Part shown: piece by piece, positions 25,003 through 32,911 of the stretch
Layout: every line of letters begins with the position of its first letter
Position numbering within the stretch: the first letter of the stretch is position 1
From: Streptomyces sp. NBC_01463
GTDB lineage: Bacteria; Actinomycetota; Actinomycetes; Streptomycetales; Streptomycetaceae
Direction of reading: 5' to 3'
NCBI GenBank assembly: GCA_036227345.1
Contig: CP109468.1
Location: 1,984,001 to 2,048,000, forward strand
Length of the DNA: 64,000 bases
Notes under the pieces: model-generated
Seen by the model: only the letters and a program-made list of their open reading frames with translations
What the model was told of the DNA's origin: nothing
The model's database searches: none
Made by a program: the position numbers and the translations under genes

Positions 25003-26376
25003 ATGCCCCGTCCCGTCCGACTCCGCACCCTGGCCGCGCTCGGCGTCGCCGGGCTCGCGCTGCCCGCCGCCCTGGGAGCCACCCCGGCCGGCGCGGCGGC
25101 GGCGGCCGCCCAGACCGTTCCCGTGCTCAACGGCGACTTCGCCGATCCCGCCATGCGGGGCGACGGCCCCACGACCGTCCTCATCGACCACTGGACCGGC
25201 GCCAACCAGCGCTACTCCCCGTCCGCGGCGGGCCGCACGGACGGTGCCCACGCCGTCGCGCTCCAGAAGGACGGCAACACCCTCCAGCAGCGGCTGCGCG
25301 GTGTCCGTACCGGCGCGAAGGTGACGGTCAGTTACGAGGACAGCCCGGCGGTCTCCAAGGAGTGCACCCCCGAGCAGGTGGCGGGCGGCCAGCCGTACAC
25401 CGTGGAGGCCACCGGGGGCGCGGTCCGCGACATCACCACGGCCGGTGATCCGGACCGGGTCAAGGGCAAGGCGGGGTCCGGCCGTTGGACGGGGCGGAGT
25501 TACGAGTTCACCGCGTCCGAGAACGAGCCGCTGCTCACCTTCACCTCGAAGGTCACCGACTCCCGTACGCACGTGACCTGTTCACCGATGGTCGCGAGGG
25601 TCCGGGCGGTGGAGGTGCCGACCGCGCCGGACAAGACGGTCGACAAGTCCGCCCTGGAGCGCTCGGAGGCGTACAAGGGCAACGAACGGGAGAAGACCCT
25701 GCACAACGCGGCCGCCGCCTGCAACGGCGAGAACGCCTGCACCTTCCGGCCCGACGCCCGGATGTCCTTCCGCTACTACGACCGGGCGCGGGTCGTCGGC
25801 GAGGCGTTCATCAACTGCACCCGCAACCCGCTGGAGCACACCCGGGTGATCGACTACGCGGAGCGCAGTCACGACAGCATCGCGCAGACCTACGCCGACG
25901 CCGGACTCGCGCTCGCCGAGGTGGCACGGCTGCCCACCACCGGGGACCGCGAGGAGGACAGGAAGCGCGCCAAGGAGCGTCCGATGGCCGCTCAGTTCGC
26001 CCTCGCCCACGAGAAGGGCCAGCAGCGGCCCTGGCAGTGGTTCAGCAGCGACCGGCGGGAGATCGTGGAGCGGATCCAGCCCGGCGAGGTCAGCTGGGTG
26101 GAGCTGCAGCCGAGCCGCGAGCGGGTCGAGGGCTGGTTCCTGAGCAACAAGGACGACTACCGGCTGCACGCGGTGATCGACGGCCCCTCGCGCGCGGTCC
26201 CGGACCGCATTCTCCAGCGCACCGGCCCCATGTCCGAGTCGGAGAAGCAGCGTTGCGGCGCCGCCCGGCCGATGACCACCACTCCGGTGGGCGCCGACGC
26301 CCCGGCAGGCTCGGCGGACAAGGGGATGGAGGACATCCCCCAGCCGACCGCACCGGGGGTGCGCACGCTGGACTGA
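25003..26376 (+). CDS. exported two-domain protein: jelly-roll-like N-domain plus CTF/NCT domain
   Basis: A 457-residue exported protein with a signal peptide ending GAAAAAAQ. Residues about 38-205 begin VPVLNGDFADPAM and run through HAVALQKDGNTLQQRL to a final strand, the pattern of galactose-binding-like/DUF642-type jelly rolls. Residues about 230-420 repeat the domain of the upstream gene: C240, C246 (ACTF), C272 (INCTRNP) and C418, with the same 26-residue ACTF-to-NCT spacing, and IQPGEVSWVELQPSRERVEGW aligning with VVKPYDMLVFGASSAMRRVVG. The long Ser/Thr hairpin is replaced here by a charged helix-like segment. The start follows GGAG by 8 bases. Gap to the previous gene is 71 bases. Confidence 0.82.
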   Translation: MPRPVRLRTLAALGVAGLALPAALGATPAGAAAAAAQTVPVLNGDFADPAMRGDGPTTVLIDHWTGANQRYSPSAAGRTDGAHAVALQKDGNTLQQRLRGVRTGAKVTVSYEDSPAVSKECTPEQVAGGQPYTVEATGGAVRDITTAGDPDRVKGKAGSGRWTGRSYEFTASENEPLLTFTSKVTDSRTHVTCSPMVARVRAVEVPTAPDKTVDKSALERSEAYKGNEREKTLHNAAAACNGENACTFRPDARMSFRYYDRARVVGEAFINCTRNPLEHTRVIDYAERSHDSIAQTYADAGLALAEVARLPTTGDREEDRKRAKERPMAAQFALAHEKGQQRPWQWFSSDRREIVERIQPGEVSWVELQPSRERVEGWFLSNKDDYRLHAVIDGPSRAVPDRILQRTGPMSESEKQRCGAARPMTTTPVGADAPAGSADKGMEDIPQPTAPGVRTLD

Positions 26377-26389
26377 CCCCTGCCGCACC

Positions 26390-26421
26390 GAGGGCCGGGG
26401 CGCGCTGCCGCCCCGGCCCTC
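26390..26421 (+). terminator. hairpin terminator after the exported-protein genes
   Basis: A perfect 13-base-pair stem, GAGGGCCGGGGCG (26390-26402) with CGCCCCGGCCCTC (26409-26421), has a 6-base loop. It starts 14 bases after the stop at 26376. There is no T tract, as is usual in Streptomyces. Confidence 0.75.
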
Positions 26422-26599
26422 CTCGTCCGCCCTCGGGCTTCTCGCCGCAGCGGTGGGCCGGTCCTTGATAGCGTCGCCCCAGCGACTGCGGAACTCTCCC
26501 CGCCGGGGTCGTCGCTCTGCCGGGACGGCGCTGCCACCACGGGACGGCAAGCGCGGGTGGCAGGGGGACATTCACGGCAGGGACGAAGAGAGCCGACGC

Positions 26600-29047
26600 A
26601 TGAGCCTCGCGCAGTTGCACTACACCTCCGCAACCGACGGGGACGTTCCCGACACCGGCGAGGCGGAACCGATACGGGGCCGTTTCAGCGCAGTTGACGC
26701 CGCGATACCCGCGTCCGTCCTCACCGAGGCCGGACCGCTCCTGGCGTACGAACCCCCGGCCGGCACCGCGTCCCGGCTCTCGGACGCCGCGCTGCGCGCC
26801 CTGCCCGAGGCCTTCAGCTTCAGTGTGCTCTCCGACGGCAGTCATCTGCTGGCCCGGACCGTCGCGGTCCGCCCCGCCCCGGACTCCTCCATCGGCTTCC
26901 ACGCGCACGCGGTCCATCTCCCGGCCGGAACCCGGCTGCCCGGCGGTGCGCTCCCCGTCACCGCCTGCCGCTCCGCCCGCTGGGCCGCCGCCACCCCGGA
27001 CCGTACGACGCCCGGCCCGCTGGCCGCGCTTCCCGCCACCGGCCATGCCCGCGACCGCGAGGGGCTCAACGACTTCGCCGTCTCCCGCGGCCCCTGGCTC
27101 GCGGGGGTCCTGGCCGATCTGCGCCGGCTGAGCGGGGCGGACGCCTCCGGCCGGGTCGTGCTCGTCGAGCGGCAGAGCGACGACGTGGCCCGGTGGATCG
27201 CGCTGGCGTGCGTCGCCCTCCCCGCCGAGTCGGCCGAGCGGCTGACGTTCACCACCTACACCCGCCACCCGGAGCGGGCCCCACAGCAGATCATCGGAGT
27301 GCTGTCGCAGGACGCGCCCGAGCTGACGGACCCCGCTTTCCGTGTGCACACCTGCACCGGTCCGCGCCCCGAAGGGACCGTGGACGACGCCTGGGCCGAG
27401 ACGGCCGCCCGGATATGGCGGAGTCGGGCCCCCGAGCTGTTCCGGGAGGCCGCCGACCTGCCGGGGGAGCCTCTCGCCGCGGGCCCGCTGGCGGTCACGG
27501 CGCTGTGCGCGGGCGTCGCCCTGGGGCCGAACGAGCGTGCCGCCGCGGCCGGCTGGGCCGCCGAGCGGCCCTACGCGCTGGACGCCAAGCGGACCCGGCA
27601 GCTGGTCGAGGCGCTGACCGCGCCCGGGGTCGACGACCGCACCGGGCCCGAGTTCGACGCCGCGGGGCGGCTGTTCGCCGCACTCGACGGCCGCTCCCCC
27701 GCGGCGACCACGGCGCCGCTGGCCGCGATGCTGGTCACCGAGGCGGTGCGCGGCGGCAACGGCTCCGTGGAACTGCCGGGCCGCACCGCGTTCAGCGGTC
27801 CGGAGGGCGCTGCCGTCGCCGCGGTCCTCGGTCCGGAGACCGTCACCGAGCTGAGCGGCGCGGGCGCCGGCCAGGACGTGGCCCGGACGGTGCAGCTGCT
27901 GCGGGTGGCCCGGCTGCTCGACGTGGACTGTGCGGAACTGCTGCCCTCGGTCGTGCGCCGGCTCGCGCCCGCTCTGCTGGCGGACGCCGACGGCGAGCCC
28001 CGCTGGGCGCCCGCGCTGCTGGAGCTGATGGACGAGCAGTTCGACGTCCGTACGGCTCTGCTCGGTGCGCTGGACGCCATCGCTCCGCAGGACCCGGCGG
28101 GGGTGGAGCGGCTGCTGGGGCGGGTGCCGCTGCCGTTCACCGGCACTCAGCTGCTGCCGCACCTGCGGATGTGCGCCGAGGCGCCGGAGGCCAAGGCCGG
28201 GTGCGGCCAGGACCGGGTGGGCGCGGTGCACCGGGTGCTGCGGGCCGCCGGGATGTCGCCGTTCGCGGAGCCGCTGGTGCTGCGGACGGCCGTGGGGCTG
28301 GTGTGGGAGGAGGGCGGGATGACGGCGGCCGAGGCCCGGATGCTGCTGGAGGCCGCCACCTCGGACGCCCACCGGACGGCCGGCACCTGGTCGTACCTGG
28401 TCGCCGCGGCGCTCGGCGCCCCCGCCGGCGACGAGGACGCACCCGCGCTGGCGCACGACCTGCTGCGGGGATTCCCGCAGCAGATCGGCGGGCGGGAGCG
28501 CGCGGCGCTGCTGCTGCTGGACTTCGCGCGCGAGATACGCACCGACGCGGCGGCCCCGGAGTGGGCGGAACGGGCCCGGGCGCTGCGCAAGGACGCCGAG
28601 CCGGTGGAACCGGACGTGCTCGGGCACGCCTTCGGGGCCCTCGCCGAGCGGCTGCTCGCACCGGACCGGCCGGAGGCCGAGCTGTACGCCCTCGTGCACA
28701 GCGGTGACCCGGATCTCGTGGCTGCGTACGACCGGGCGGCGCGCGGCCCCGGTGTCCGGTCCAGGCTGGCGGCCGAGCCGGCCTACGCCGCGGACTGCTT
28801 CGCCGTCTGGACCGCCCATCCGCACGCGGGTGCGGAGTGGAGCAGGACGTCCGCCGCCCTGCTGACGGAGGTGCTGCGCCCCGCGGTGCGGACGTTCTCC
28901 GCCGACGAGGTCGCGGCGGTGGAGGAGGCCGTGGGGCGCTCGGGCAGCAGTGGCCGGGCGGAGGCATTCCGCGACTGGAACCGCCGGGGCCAGGGCACCC
29001 TGGGGCGGCTGGGCCGGCGGATCGCGGGCCGGGTGCGCCGGATCTGA
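26600..29047 (+). CDS. GTPase-associated protein 1 (GAP1)-related protein
   Basis: An 815-residue soluble protein. The opening LAQLHYTSATDGD, then LLAYEPPAGT, LPEAFSFSVLSDGSHLLARTV and FHAHAVHLP, matches the N-terminal GAP1-N2 domain I know from actinobacterial GTPase-centred conflict systems. A middle region with VERQSDDVARWIALACVALP and RLTFTTYTRHPERAPQQIIG fits GAP1-M. The long Ala/Leu/Arg helical C-terminal half fits GAP1-C. In described loci, GAP1 sits beside a GTPase and effector genes; here neither neighbour is a GTPase, so this copy stands alone. The start has only a weak purine stretch upstream. The exact function is unknown; it was proposed as an adaptor in NTP-dependent immunity or signalling. 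Confidence 0.85.
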   Translation: MSLAQLHYTSATDGDVPDTGEAEPIRGRFSAVDAAIPASVLTEAGPLLAYEPPAGTASRLSDAALRALPEAFSFSVLSDGSHLLARTVAVRPAPDSSIGFHAHAVHLPAGTRLPGGALPVTACRSARWAAATPDRTTPGPLAALPATGHARDREGLNDFAVSRGPWLAGVLADLRRLSGADASGRVVLVERQSDDVARWIALACVALPAESAERLTFTTYTRHPERAPQQIIGVLSQDAPELTDPAFRVHTCTGPRPEGTVDDAWAETAARIWRSRAPELFREAADLPGEPLAAGPLAVTALCAGVALGPNERAAAAGWAAERPYALDAKRTRQLVEALTAPGVDDRTGPEFDAAGRLFAALDGRSPAATTAPLAAMLVTEAVRGGNGSVELPGRTAFSGPEGAAVAAVLGPETVTELSGAGAGQDVARTVQLLRVARLLDVDCAELLPSVVRRLAPALLADADGEPRWAPALLELMDEQFDVRTALLGALDAIAPQDPAGVERLLGRVPLPFTGTQLLPHLRMCAEAPEAKAGCGQDRVGAVHRVLRAAGMSPFAEPLVLRTAVGLVWEEGGMTAAEARMLLEAATSDAHRTAGTWSYLVAAALGAPAGDEDAPALAHDLLRGFPQQIGGRERAALLLLDFAREIRTDAAAPEWAERARALRKDAEPVEPDVLGHAFGALAERLLAPDRPEAELYALVHSGDPDLVAAYDRAARGPGVRSRLAAEPAYAADCFAVWTAHPHAGAEWSRTSAALLTEVLRPAVRTFSADEVAAVEEAVGRSGSSGRAEAFRDWNRRGQGTLGRLGRRIAGRVRRI

Positions 29048-29163
29048 ACGGCCGCGGGCCCTCCCGTGCGTGTCGTCGGTGGTGCGGTGTGCCGGGTACC
29101 TTTGGTGTCTACCGATCTCGTGGGCCTCCTGGCGGGCTGCGTGACACCCAGGAGGAACGACAG

Positions 29164-29625
29164 ATGACGACGAACCGCGGCCGCAAGGACGTGATCCGCG
29201 ACCGGATGGCGGCGACCGGTGAGTCGTACAACGTGGCCGCCCGCAATCTCAAGGCGATGAAGGACATGGGTGCCACGCGTGAGGCCGTCCTCACGCAGCG
29301 CTGGCGCCCGGCGGAATCCTTCGACGTGCCCTGCCCCTGTGGCGGCACCTGCGAGCCCGGCGAGACGTGCGGGCGGTGCCACGCCCGGCACCGGCACGTG
29401 GCGCGGTACCCGGGGAGCGCCACCGAGGTGGAGACGTGGGTGGACCGCTACGAGTGCACCGGCTGCTCCGCCGCGTACACGCTGACCGTGGAGCTCGCGG
29501 GGCGGCCCTGGGGTGTCGCGGAGACCGTGATCCAGGGCGGTTCGGCCGAGTCGGTCGTGCGGGCCCGGGTCTTCCCCGGTGTGGTGCACCCGCTGCTGAA
29601 GCCCGAGACGCCGGAAGAGGACTGA
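29164..29625 (+). CDS. small zinc-finger protein of unknown function
   Basis: A 153-residue cytoplasmic protein. The N-terminal helix pair (KDVIRDRMAATGESYNVAARNL) is an actinobacterial motif found at the start of several unrelated proteins. It is followed by a cysteine cluster, VPCPCGGTCEPGETCGRCH, and a second pair in YECTGCSAAYTL, together enough ligands for one or two zinc ions. The last third is a beta-rich domain. AGGAGG precedes the ATG by 8 bases. Gap from the GAP1 gene is 116 bases, so it is not clearly part of one unit with it. The last codons form part of a perfect inverted repeat. Confidence 0.8.
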   Translation: MTTNRGRKDVIRDRMAATGESYNVAARNLKAMKDMGATREAVLTQRWRPAESFDVPCPCGGTCEPGETCGRCHARHRHVARYPGSATEVETWVDRYECTGCSAAYTLTVELAGRPWGVAETVIQGGSAESVVRARVFPGVVHPLLKPETPEED

Positions 29626-29646
29626 CGCGGCGCGTCAGTCCTCTTC
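29614..29646. terminator. bidirectional hairpin overlapping a stop codon
   Basis: A 16-base inverted repeat, GAAGAGGACTGACGCG (29614-29629) and CGCGTCAGTCCTCTTC (29631-29646), includes the TGA of the zinc-finger gene. It lies between convergent genes and 13 bases beyond the msrB stop, so it should end transcripts from both sides. Confidence 0.8.
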
Positions 29647-29658
29647 GGGGGCCGGTTC

Positions 29659-30063
29659 TCAGGCCTCGGGGGTCAGCCGCAGCGAGATCGAGTTGATGCA
29701 GTACCGCTGGTCCGTCGGGGTCGGGTAGCCCTCGCCCTCGAAGACGTGGCCCAGGTGCGAGCCGCAGCGTGCGCAGCGGACCTCGGTGCGGACCATGCCG
29801 TGGCTGCGGTCCTGGATCAGTTCGACCGCGTCGGTGTCCTTCGGGTCGTAGAAGGACGGCCAGCCGCAGTGCGACTCGAACTTGGTGTCGGAGCGGAACA
29901 GCTCCGCGTCACAGGCGCGGCAGGAGTAGACGCCCGTGGTCTTGGTGTCGGTGTACTCGCCGACGAAGGCGGGCTCGGTGCCGGCCTTGCGCAGGACCGC
30001 GTACTCGGCGGGGGACAGTTCCTCCCGCCACTGCTCGTCCGGCTTCTCGATGTCGTACGGCAC
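29659..30063 (-). CDS. msrB: peptide-methionine (R)-S-oxide reductase
   Basis: A 134-residue MsrB that reduces methionine-R-sulfoxide in proteins. Zinc cysteines are C48/C51 (YSCRACD) and C97/C100 (RCARCG). The catalytic cysteine is C122 in QRYCINSISL. The usual resolving site is C66 in SHCGWPSFYDP, and FEGEGYPTPTDQRYC is the family hallmark. Full length for the family. It lies 10 bases after murC on the same strand, so they are probably co-transcribed. Confidence 0.97.
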   Translation of the reverse strand: MPYDIEKPDEQWREELSPAEYAVLRKAGTEPAFVGEYTDTKTTGVYSCRACDAELFRSDTKFESHCGWPSFYDPKDTDAVELIQDRSHGMVRTEVRCARCGSHLGHVFEGEGYPTPTDQRYCINSISLRLTPEA

Positions 30064-30073
30064 GGTGGCTCCC

Positions 30074-31468
30074 TCAGCTCGACAGGTGGTCCAGGATCTG
30101 CGGGCCGAGGTCCGTGACGTCGCCCGCCCCCATGGTGAGAACGAGATCGCCGGGCTTAGCCATTCCCGCGATGACCTCGGGCACCGTCGCCTTGTCGTGC
30201 ACGGCGGTGACGTCGGCGCCCGCGGTCCGCGCGGCGTCGATGATCAGGGTGCTGGTGATGCCGGGGATCGGGTCCTCGCGGGCCGGGTAGATGTCCAGGA
30301 CCACGGAGGCGTCGGCCAGCGCGAGGGCCTGGCCCATCTCGGTGCCGAGCTCCTGGGTGCGGGAGAAGAGGTGGGGCTGGAAGACGACCAGGATCCGGGC
30401 GTCGCTCGCGGCCCCGCGCATCGCTTCGAGGTCGGCGGTCATCTCGGTGGGGTGGTGGGCGTAGCTGTCGATGACCTGGACGCCCGCGGCCTCGCCCTTG
30501 AGCTGGAGGCGGCGCTTGACCCCGGTGTACTTGCCGAGGGCGGAGGCGAGGTTGTGGGCGGGGATGCCGAGGGCGACGCCCGCGGCGAGGGCGGCCACCG
30601 CGTTCAGCGCGTAGTGGCGGCCCGGGACCGAGACGGTGAAGGTGAGGTACTTCCCGTTCAGTACGACGGTGACCTCGCTGGTCAGACCGCGCGGGGTGAT
30701 CTTGTGGACGCGGACGTCCGCGTCCTCGGACTCGCCGTAGGTGACGATCTTGAGCGTGGACAGGTCGCGCACCCGGCGGGTCAGCTCGACGGCGCCGGAC
30801 TGGTCGGCGGAGATCACCAGGGTGCCGTCGGGGACGATCTTGCCGGTGAAGGTCTCGAAGGAGTCGTAGATCTCGTCCATCGAGGCGTAGTTCGCGTGGT
30901 GGTCCAGCTCGACGTTGAGGACGATCGCGACCTCGGGGTCGTACTTCTGGAAGCTCCGGTCGCTCTCGTCGGCCTCGGCGACGAAGATCGCGCCCTCGCC
31001 GTGCGTGGCGTTGGTGCCGGGGCCCGCCAGGTCGCCGCCGATCGCGTACGAGGGGTCGAGGCCCAGCTCGGTCAGGGCGACGGCCAGCATCGACGTGGTG
31101 GTCGTCTTGCCGTGGGTGCCCGCGACGGCGATGGAGCGCAGTCCCCGCATCAGGGAGGCGAGGGCGTCGGAGCGGTGCACGACGGGGACCGAGAGCTCCC
31201 CGGCGCGCACCAGCTCCGGATTGTCGCCGCGGATGGCGCTGGAGACGACCACGCAGGTGGCGTCGTCGGCGAGGTGTCCGGCGGCGTGTCCGATGTGGAC
31301 GGTCGCGCCCAGCGCACGCAGCGCCCCGGCCGTGGCGGACTCCTTGGAGTCACTGCCCGCGACCTTCGCACCGCGCTGGGTGAGGATCTTCGCGATGCCC
31401 GACATTCCGGCGCCGCCGATGCCGATGAAGTGCGGCCGTTCCATGGCGGCAGGAATACCGGGTGCCAT
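30074..31468 (-). CDS. murC: UDP-N-acetylmuramate--L-alanine ligase
   Basis: A 464-residue Mur ligase that adds L-alanine to UDP-MurNAc in the cytoplasm, the first peptide step of peptidoglycan synthesis. Seen are the Rossmann N-domain GIGGAGMSGIAKILTQRG, the ATP loop VAGTHGKTTTTSML, EADESDRSFQ, and VIDSYAHHPTEMTADLEAM in the C-domain. Other division-cluster genes are absent, so murC lies outside the dcw cluster, as is normal for Streptomyces. Confidence 0.97.
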   Translation of the reverse strand: MAPGIPAAMERPHFIGIGGAGMSGIAKILTQRGAKVAGSDSKESATAGALRALGATVHIGHAAGHLADDATCVVVSSAIRGDNPELVRAGELSVPVVHRSDALASLMRGLRSIAVAGTHGKTTTTSMLAVALTELGLDPSYAIGGDLAGPGTNATHGEGAIFVAEADESDRSFQKYDPEVAIVLNVELDHHANYASMDEIYDSFETFTGKIVPDGTLVISADQSGAVELTRRVRDLSTLKIVTYGESEDADVRVHKITPRGLTSEVTVVLNGKYLTFTVSVPGRHYALNAVAALAAGVALGIPAHNLASALGKYTGVKRRLQLKGEAAGVQVIDSYAHHPTEMTADLEAMRGAASDARILVVFQPHLFSRTQELGTEMGQALALADASVVLDIYPAREDPIPGITSTLIIDAARTAGADVTAVHDKATVPEVIAGMAKPGDLVLTMGAGDVTDLGPQILDHLSS

Positions 31469-31508
31469 GCGTGTGTCTCCCAGGGTGGTACGGGTAGGGG
31501 CTCCCAGC

Positions 31509-31982
31509 CTATTCGCTGTGCGCGAAGAGCTTGAGCACCGGTACGCCGACCTTGTGCCGGGCGCGGGATGCCCAGTCGCGGTGGAAGAACTCCTCGACGT
31601 AGTGCGGGGCGGTCAGGACGATGACCTCGTCGGCCTCCGCCTCCTCGACGACGGACGTGAGCTTGTCCAGGGGGTGGTCCTCGATCACCTGTCCGACGGC
31701 TTCGGAGCCCGCCTGGCGCAGCGCCTCCAGGGACACCTCCAGCGCGAGTTCGGCGGACTGTCTGGCGTTCTTGCCCTCGGGCTCCTCGCTCTCGCGGGCC
31801 GCTTCCTTCAGTTCGCCCATCGCCAGGTCGTCGATGGCCCGCAACAGCACATCCGCCTGGTCACCACGCGGCTGCATCAGCACGACGAAGGAGATCTGCT
31901 CCTCCCCGTGCAGGGTGGTGACGAACTCGACGTCCTCGGAAGTGAGGGGCTTCTCGATCATCAAAACGCTGGTGAACACCAC
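31509..31982 (-). CDS. conserved actinobacterial protein, stress-protein-like
   Basis: A 157-residue soluble protein. The segment EADEVIVLTAPHYVEEFFHRDWASRARHKVGVPVLKLFAHSE resembles the end of universal-stress or GAF-like alpha/beta domains (strand, helix, then a GVPVLKL strand), but the glycine-rich ATP loop of true USPs is absent. The middle is a long acidic helix region. Databases sometimes label this family indole-3-glycerol phosphate synthase, which I do not believe because no TIM-barrel motifs are present. Start GTG at 31982 follows GAAGGG by 5 bases. A 12-base palindrome lies about 110 bases upstream. Confidence 0.78.
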   Translation of the reverse strand: MVFTSVLMIEKPLTSEDVEFVTTLHGEEQISFVVLMQPRGDQADVLLRAIDDLAMGELKEAARESEEPEGKNARQSAELALEVSLEALRQAGSEAVGQVIEDHPLDKLTSVVEEAEADEVIVLTAPHYVEEFFHRDWASRARHKVGVPVLKLFAHSE

Positions 31983-32091
31983 AGGCGCCCTTCTGCTTCA
32001 GTGACCGTCACCGGTCGCTGCTGAAACCATCCTTCCCCGTGCTCGCACGGGGTCTGCGAGATCCATTCTGCCCACCGAACGCTAACCGGAA

Positions 32092-32103
32092 CGGAATATT
32101 CCG
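32092..32103. promoter_or_regulatory. 12-base palindrome CGGAATATTCCG
   Basis: A perfect 12-base palindrome with an A/T-rich centre in the 128-base gap before the gene starting at 31982. It lies 8 bases past the end of the reductase gene at 32111. It may be a regulator site for the leftward gene. Confidence 0.4.
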
Positions 32104-32110
32104 CCGATTG

Positions 32111-32875
32111 TCAGATCCGACGGTACCGAGAGAAGAGGAACCCGGCCTCCTCCAGCAGCGAGGCCAGGGCGAATCGTTCCGGCACGGCGACCGAAGGACC
32201 CCCCGCGATCCGCTGCGCGTCGCCCGCCGTCAGCACGGGCGCCAGGGTCAGGCACATCTCGTCCAGCACCCCCGCCGCCACGAACTGGCCGAGCAGCCGG
32301 GGCCCGCCCTCCGTCAGCAGCCGCCGGTGCCCGCGTCCGGCCAGCTCCCGCACCGCCCGGGTGGGATCCACCCGGGAGCCCTCCCCCGCGATCACCACTT
32401 CGGCACCCGCCTTCCGGGCCGTCGCGATCCGGTCGGGCGGCGCGCCCGCGCCGGTCAGGACCAGGGTCGGGACCAGCGGGGAGGTGAACAGCGGGAGCGA
32501 GAAGTCCAGGTCCAGGCTGCCGCTGACCACGGCGATCGCCGGCGCGGGCCCCTGTCCGGCGGCCTCCCGCCGGGCGGCGAAGGCCTCCCGGGCGCGCGCG
32601 GGCCGGTAGCCCTCCAGACGTACCGTCTCCGCGCCCGCGATCACCACGTCGGCCAGCCCGCGCAGCGTCCCGAAGATCCGCATGTCGCTCTCGCAGGAGA
32701 TCGGCTGCGAGCGGCCGTCGTGCTGGGCCGCGCCGTCCAGGGTCGACACCATGTTGGCGCGCAGCCACGGGCCGCCCGTCTCGGGATAGGCGTAGGCCTC
32801 GGCGAGGGCGTCCAGACTCCACTCGCCACGGTCGTCGGCCGCTGTCAGGTCGGTCACAGGGAACAGGCGTCGCAT
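32111..32875 (-). CDS. RibD C-terminal domain (pyrimidine reductase family) protein
   Basis: A 254-residue NADPH-dependent reductase of the dihydrofolate reductase / RibD C-terminal fold. Recognisable parts are PWLRANMVSTLDGAAQHDGRSQ (S-x-D-G/A substrate region), DMRIFGTLRGLADVVIAGAETVRLEGY (ADAVLVGAGTV-like cofactor region) and LLTEGGPRLLGQFVAAGVLDEM (E-G-G-P glycine loop). It lacks the deaminase half, so it is not a full RibD; it could act in riboflavin, roseoflavin-like or pterin metabolism. It is divergent from zapE across 36 bases. Confidence 0.88.
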   Translation of the reverse strand: MRRLFPVTDLTAADDRGEWSLDALAEAYAYPETGGPWLRANMVSTLDGAAQHDGRSQPISCESDMRIFGTLRGLADVVIAGAETVRLEGYRPARAREAFAARREAAGQGPAPAIAVVSGSLDLDFSLPLFTSPLVPTLVLTGAGAPPDRIATARKAGAEVVIAGEGSRVDPTRAVRELAGRGHRRLLTEGGPRLLGQFVAAGVLDEMCLTLAPVLTAGDAQRIAGGPSVAVPERFALASLLEEAGFLFSRYRRI

Positions 32876-32911
32876 GTCAGGCAGTCTGGCACGGCCGTAA
32901 GCTAGACAGTT

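Noticed and set aside
26090..28825. 911-codon open frame on the minus strand
   Set aside because: It is antisense to the GAP1 gene, whose codon use and family match are clear; the minus frame has no family resemblance.
31509..31982. Possible indole-3-glycerol phosphate synthase
   Set aside because: Too short for a TIM barrel and lacks its motifs; the name occurs for this family but is not supported by the sequence.
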